From: [Clostridium] celerecrescens 18A
Lineage (GTDB): Bacteria > Bacillota > Clostridia > Lachnospirales > Lachnospiraceae
NCBI RefSeq assembly: GCF_002797975.1
Contig: NZ_PGET01000001.1
Span: forward strand, 4,886,001-4,950,000
Length of the DNA: 64,000 nt
Reading direction: 5' to 3'
Shown: piece by piece, positions 60,440 to 64,000 of the stretch
Layout: the number at the start of each line of letters is the position of its first letter
How positions within the stretch are numbered: the first letter of the stretch is position 1
The notes under the pieces: model-generated
Seen by the model: only the letters and a program-made list of their open reading frames with translations
Database searches by the model: none
What the model was told of the DNA's origin: nothing
Made by a program: the position numbers and the translations under genes

Positions 60440-61540
60440 TCAGCCGGGGCCTGACGTAAGCCCTGGTGATAGCTGATATACGCCATTGCTTGAAGTATTG
60501 GAGGAACCACCAGGAGTATCGTTAGAAGAGCTTCCCGGTGCCCCGCTTAAGGTATTACTGTCGGAAGAGGAGCTTCCTCCCGGCCCGCCGGAGCCTGATG
60601 GAGTCGAGGTGGTCCCACCTGGCGTATTGGAGTTGCCTGTTGTTGAGCCACCGGGGGTGTTTCCGCCAGTTGAACCAGAAGGAGAACCGGAAGCATTTCC
60701 CTGGTAAGCTCCGTTGGAACCAAAGGTGTAACTTGTTCCATCAATGGTAAGGGTAGTGTTTGCCGCCATCTTACCGGTAGATGGATCAAGATAATAATAA
60801 ACACCGGAGAGCTGTACCCAACCGGTCATCATATGACCGGAATCATTAAAATAATAATAGGAACCGTCGATCTGTTTCCAGCCGTGGGCCATCTTTCCGC
60901 TGGTATCCATGTAATACTTGTTGGTTCCATCACTGAGCCAACCGGTCATCATCCGCCCCAGCACAGACTTGGCATCCACGTTCAGATAGTAGTAGGCATT
61001 ATCAATCTGTTTCCATCCGGTGACCATCTTGCCGTCAGAGCCGAAGTAAAACCAGTCGCTTCCAATCTGCCCCCATCCAATGGTACATTTTCCGTTTTCT
61101 TTGAAATAATACCAGCCGCCGTCCATTTCACGCCATCCGGTGGACATGGATCCGTCGCCCTTCATGTAGTAGTAGTCATTGCCTATTTTTAACCAGCCCT
61201 TAACTAGGACACCTGTATCATCCATTAGGTAATAGTATTTACCGCCGTTTTGTATCCATTTGGTAGCCATGGCGCCGTTGGAATGAAAATAGTACCAGTT
61301 ACCGTTGATCTGTTTCCAACCAGTAGCCATAAAGCCTGTGGAGAGATCAAGAAAATAAAAGGTCCCGTCAGATGTTTTTACCCAACCTTTATGAGTAGAA
61401 CCATCCTGGTCTATGTACTTCCACTGAGTGCCTTCTGAAACCCAGCCGGTGGCCCCCCAGGCCGTACCTGCCGGTATCAGAGTAGAGGTTCCTACAAGCC
61501 CTGCTATAAGCAGTGCTGTCATTTTCTTTCTGTATTGCAT
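60440..61540 (-). CDS. Secreted cell-wall-binding repeat protein with Ser/Gly/Thr/Pro-rich tail
   Basis: 366 residues. The signal peptide is KKMTALLIAGLVGTSTLIPAG with cleavage near AWGA. About ten repeats follow directly (GWKQINGNWYYFHSNGAM-type, about 20 residues each) up to about residue 270, with no catalytic domain. The remaining 85 or so residues are almost only Ser, Gly, Thr, Pro and Asn (GGSTTGNSNTPGGTT), like a wall-spanning or glycosylated linker. It may be a surface structural or adhesin-like choline-binding protein. The start is 46 bases downstream of a family A element, and a GGAGGAAGG site precedes it. Confidence 0.88.
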   Translation of the reverse strand: MQYRKKMTALLIAGLVGTSTLIPAGTAWGATGWVSEGTQWKYIDQDGSTHKGWVKTSDGTFYFLDLSTGFMATGWKQINGNWYYFHSNGAMATKWIQNGGKYYYLMDDTGVLVKGWLKIGNDYYYMKGDGSMSTGWREMDGGWYYFKENGKCTIGWGQIGSDWFYFGSDGKMVTGWKQIDNAYYYLNVDAKSVLGRMMTGWLSDGTNKYYMDTSGKMAHGWKQIDGSYYYFNDSGHMMTGWVQLSGVYYYLDPSTGKMAANTTLTIDGTSYTFGSNGAYQGNASGSPSGSTGGNTPGGSTTGNSNTPGGTTSTPSGSGGPGGSSSSDSNTLSGAPGSSSNDTPGGSSNTSSNGVYQLSPGLTSGPG

Positions 61541-61585
61541 ACCGTCCTTCCTCCTGTCTAGCCGTTTTATTCATATGCTGTAGTC

Positions 61586-61735
61586 CGCAGTGCAGCGAGT
61601 AAAACCGTAGGTTTTACTCGTTCACGGGCTTTCACCCTATGAAATAAGACGGATAAAGATTTTCGTTGTGCGGGGCACAACGAAAATCTTTATCCGTCTT
61701 ATTTCGCACTGCTCATCGCTTTCGTGAACATTATA
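61586..61735 (-). repeat. Structured dispersed element, family A copy 3, in the leader of the wall-binding protein
   Basis: On the minus strand an extended -10 (TGG-TATAAT, hexamer 61735-61730) lies 5 bases before CGAAAGCGATGAG. P1 is GCAGTGC/GCACTGC (61712-61706 with 61592-61586). P2 is a perfect 31-bp stem with a 3-base loop (61641-61671 with 61675-61705). P3 is GGGT-GAAA-GCCC (61637-61626), and P4 is an 11-bp perfect stem (61596-61606 with 61610-61620). CGGAC closes the element. This is the best preserved copy. Confidence 0.82.
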
Positions 61736-61797
61736 CCACAGTACTGACAGAAATACCTAAACATTTTATTACGATTTGCGGACAATTTCCAAAAATC

Positions 61798-63624
61798 TCA
61801 TTTTTTGGTGATTTTGGAGCATTTTTTGTAATAATTTTTTGCATACCGATACATGATTATGGTATATTCACCAAATTCATCTCCTAAGGCTGCCTTATAT
61901 ACTGCCCATAAACTCCAAAGAAAACCGCCAAGAGCGATATAAGCGTAAATGGTGTACTTCTCTTCCTCTGAAGGCTCCCGTTCCAGGTAGATCTTTATGA
62001 GGTCATCTGTTTCTTCTTCATTGTAATAGGAGTAGATCGCACTCATGCTGATATCTATAAGGGGATCACACATTCCGGAATATTCCCAATCAATTAAGCG
62101 CACGTTACCGTCGGGCATCATTAAAAAGTTATCGACCACTGTATCAATATGGGAAAGGACTTTCTCGTGCTTTAAGTTATCCAATTGGTCTAATAGCTCA
62201 GTCATCTCCCTGCGGACAACATCGTAATCGTCAAACGGGATACCGCCGTGGGCTTTGCAAAGCTTTTCGTAAAAGTCGATCCGTTCGCGAATGTCAAAGG
62301 AATGGTCCACCTTAAGCCCGGATTTGTGGAGCCTTCGGACAACCGCCATGCAGCGTTCCATTTCTTCCCTGCTGGAAGGATTGGCATTGTGAGTACCTTC
62401 ATAAAATTCCGCAATCTTATATCCGGTTTCCCCATTAAAGTAAATGACCTTTTCCGTAATATCCAGTCCGCTTAAGGCATCATAAACTGCTTTTTCCTGC
62501 TGACGGTTAATCAGTAGCTCTGTTCCGGCTCCCGGGATGCGGCAAATATAATGGCGGTCCTTAATTTTAAATAGGAAGGATTTGTTTGTCATACCTGATT
62601 TTAAGCACCTTATTTCTGTGATTTCTGACTCCGGTACCTGGAATACGGTCGATACTAATTCCATTGCTTCATTATCAGAATGGTGCTGATACTTCAAATC
62701 AAAGCGGCGAAGCTCTTCCAGGTTCTCAAATTCATATACTTCGTCAGCCGGCCTTCGGTTGACGTATAAATCAATGTCCTGTTTTGCTTCCGGAATATGA
62801 GGAAGCCTTTTGGCAGCTTCTCCGGACATCATTTCCATATAGACATTTTCCCAGTAAAACTGCTCGGTTCCAGGAAGGTTATAATAATGTTCCAGTACGG
62901 TTAAAAATTGTTCTGAGAATAATTTTGAGAAAAAAACCGGCCCATACATCACCCACTTGTCCTGGCCGCCTACGGATACATTTAAAATGCGTCCCTTCTT
63001 ATTATAATCAAGACACCATTCGGAGGTTTCTCCTTCCATATATGACGCTGAGTACCATGCGCCGCTTTCATAAGCATGATACATATTGTGGCGCATCCAG
63101 TTATCGGAAGAAAGAACATACATATTTCTGCCCCGGAGAAGCTTGCGGGCATGATAAATGGTGGTCAGGGTGTTTTTCTGGGAATACTCGGGGTTATATA
63201 GAAGCTTAACCTGATATTTGTCTATAAGGTATTCAAACTTTTCCTTTAAATATCCGACCACAATGGTGATATCCTTAATTCCTGCTTCATGTAGCTGGCG
63301 GATCTGCCGTTCGATCATTCGTTCTCCGAATACTTCCAGCAGGCCTTTGGGGGTTTCGAAAGTTAAGGGAACGAAGCGGGAGCCGAAGCCGGCGGCGATG
63401 ATGACGGCGCCGTCTACTTTATTTTCGTTTAAAAGGGCTTGGCCGTCTGGGAGTAGTTCGTATAGGTCATTTCCGTTTCCAATCTCAATGTACTTTTTTT
63501 CTATGCATTCCTTTATTAAGTTATTAACAGTTCCCAGGGAAACGCTAAGCTCTTTTGATAAATCTCTCTGTGTGACTGCCGGGTTTTCCAGAATGGAACG
63601 GCAGATGATGACGTTACGATCCAT
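61798..63624 (-). CDS. Fused wHTH / CTP:phosphocholine cytidylyltransferase / choline kinase (LicC-LicA fusion)
   Basis: 608 residues. Residues of about 1-62 form a winged helix (VTQRDLSKELSVSLGTVNNL). The nucleotidyltransferase covers about 72-305: IIAAGFGSRFVPLTFETPKG, LYNPEYSQKNTLTTIYHA, and LSSDNWM for the metal. The kinase covers about 320-608: CLKSGMTNKSFLF, YICRIPGAGTELLINR, LSHIDTVVDNFLM (H-x-D-x4-N, near residue 492) and LIDWEYSGMCDPLID. In pneumococcus LicA and LicC are separate and make phosphocholine and CDP-choline. A single protein should do both here. Phosphocholine on surface glycan would anchor the repeat proteins encoded downstream. No LicB or LicD is present in the window. 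Confidence 0.92.
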   Translation of the reverse strand: MDRNVIICRSILENPAVTQRDLSKELSVSLGTVNNLIKECIEKKYIEIGNGNDLYELLPDGQALLNENKVDGAVIIAAGFGSRFVPLTFETPKGLLEVFGERMIERQIRQLHEAGIKDITIVVGYLKEKFEYLIDKYQVKLLYNPEYSQKNTLTTIYHARKLLRGRNMYVLSSDNWMRHNMYHAYESGAWYSASYMEGETSEWCLDYNKKGRILNVSVGGQDKWVMYGPVFFSKLFSEQFLTVLEHYYNLPGTEQFYWENVYMEMMSGEAAKRLPHIPEAKQDIDLYVNRRPADEVYEFENLEELRRFDLKYQHHSDNEAMELVSTVFQVPESEITEIRCLKSGMTNKSFLFKIKDRHYICRIPGAGTELLINRQQEKAVYDALSGLDITEKVIYFNGETGYKIAEFYEGTHNANPSSREEMERCMAVVRRLHKSGLKVDHSFDIRERIDFYEKLCKAHGGIPFDDYDVVRREMTELLDQLDNLKHEKVLSHIDTVVDNFLMMPDGNVRLIDWEYSGMCDPLIDISMSAIYSYYNEEETDDLIKIYLEREPSEEEKYTIYAYIALGGFLWSLWAVYKAALGDEFGEYTIIMYRYAKNYYKKCSKITKK

Positions 63625-64000
63625 AGTCGTGTGACCTCCGTATAGTTAATAAATTGGTAAATTGCGTAAGACGTTCAGAAATTGATATTATTATAGATAT
63701 ATGAACATTATACCATTGAAATGGCAAATTGCAATAGGGATTGCGATAGGGGGGTGAAAGGAGATTGAGATTGAATAGTGATAGGGATTGCGTTTGGATT
63801 GTGAACGGAGTATGTACTTGGAGATTGCGATAGAAGATTGTCGTATGGCCTGGTCTAAGGTGCCTGAGAATTAATTATGAATTGATTATGATATGTTATT
63901 AATCTTGTACTGTTTTTCTCTGTGACAGACTTTGATTGTTACATTTAGCAGGAAAAAGGTGACTTATTGATCTGGAGAGAGCTCTGTTTTCCGCTTCTGG
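63625..64000. other. Leader of the LicC-LicA fusion and an intergenic region without a visible gene
   Basis: On the minus strand an extended -10 (TGG-TATAAT, hexamer 63712-63707, then GTTCA) resembles the one before family A copy 3 and may be the promoter of the fusion gene. From about 63725 to 63840 short imperfect repeats of GATAGGGATTGCG/GAGATTGCGATAG type occur on the plus strand. Beyond 63850 the sequence is AT-rich, and I see no coding frame, tRNA or terminator. Confidence 0.5.

Noticed and set aside
60486..60750. Plus-strand ORFs rich in Pro/Glu/Gly opposite the wall-binding protein gene.
   Set aside because: They are antisense readings of the Ser/Gly/Thr/Pro tail; low complexity on one strand keeps the other open. 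No ribosome site.

Overview
The window reads as a chromosomal segment of an anaerobic, low-to-mid GC Firmicute, most likely a Lachnospiraceae/Clostridium relative (the Lacrimispora / [Clostridium] saccharolyticum type is my guess). The grounds are strong AGGAGG ribosome sites, several CUT2-type sugar ABC transporters, LytS/YesN two-component systems, an Agr-type peptide system, GW/YYF cell-wall-binding repeat proteins and a choline kinase/cytidylyltransferase fusion. No database search was possible; family calls rest on motifs, length and context.

Layout. (1) 1-5400: end of a sugar/inositol-type catabolic operon, with a truncated Gfo/Idh/MocA oxidoreductase, a TIM-barrel isomerase, and a substrate-binding lipoprotein, ATPase and permease. 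(2) 5571-9268, minus strand: a complete quorum-sensing locus agrA-agrC-agrD-agrB. It has a 49-residue AgrD precursor, an IS30 transposase relic between agrC and agrD, and a promoter for agrDB with a direct repeat placed like an AgrA box. (3) 9329-25130: first surface-glycan cluster, with UDP-galactopyranose mutase, GT8 and GT2 glycosyltransferases, a sugar aminotransferase, an ATP-grasp enzyme, two MOP-type flippases, a lipid-linked GT module and a convergent L,D-transpeptidase. (4) 25208-31602: a serine hydrolase and a sugar-sensing module (anchored binding protein, LytS kinase, YesN regulator, second binding lipoprotein). (5) 31788-35791: an AT-richer tryptophan cassette (tnaA, NSS transporter, 35-residue accessory peptide, convergent LysR), flanked by two similar terminator copies and apparently inserted between module 4 and its transporter. 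(6) 36099-40061: sugar ABC transporter (binding protein, ATPase, permease). (7) 40366-58319: second surface-glycan cluster, with RmlC, a Wzm/Wzt ABC exporter, a methyltransferase, a 1034-residue kinase-GT2-GT4 fusion, an acyltransferase, all four GDP-D-glycero-alpha-D-manno-heptose genes, three large polytopic membrane proteins and a GtrB-like GT. (8) 58405-63624, minus strand: GH25 lysozyme with about 14 cell-wall-binding repeats, a second repeat protein, and a fused wHTH-LicC-LicA protein that should make CDP-choline. That would supply the phosphocholine such repeats bind.

The most interesting unexplained signal is a dispersed structured element seen in three, perhaps four, copies (41744-41895, 48430-48503, 61586-61735 minus, and a doubtful one at 24005-24060). 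The three clear copies start exactly 5 nt after a TATAAT-like hexamer and sit in the leader of a surface-glycan or cell-wall gene in that gene's orientation. They share conserved ends, and their closing stem shows compensatory changes. I interpret it as a transcribed cis-regulatory RNA or a small mobile structured element; I do not recognise it as a known class.
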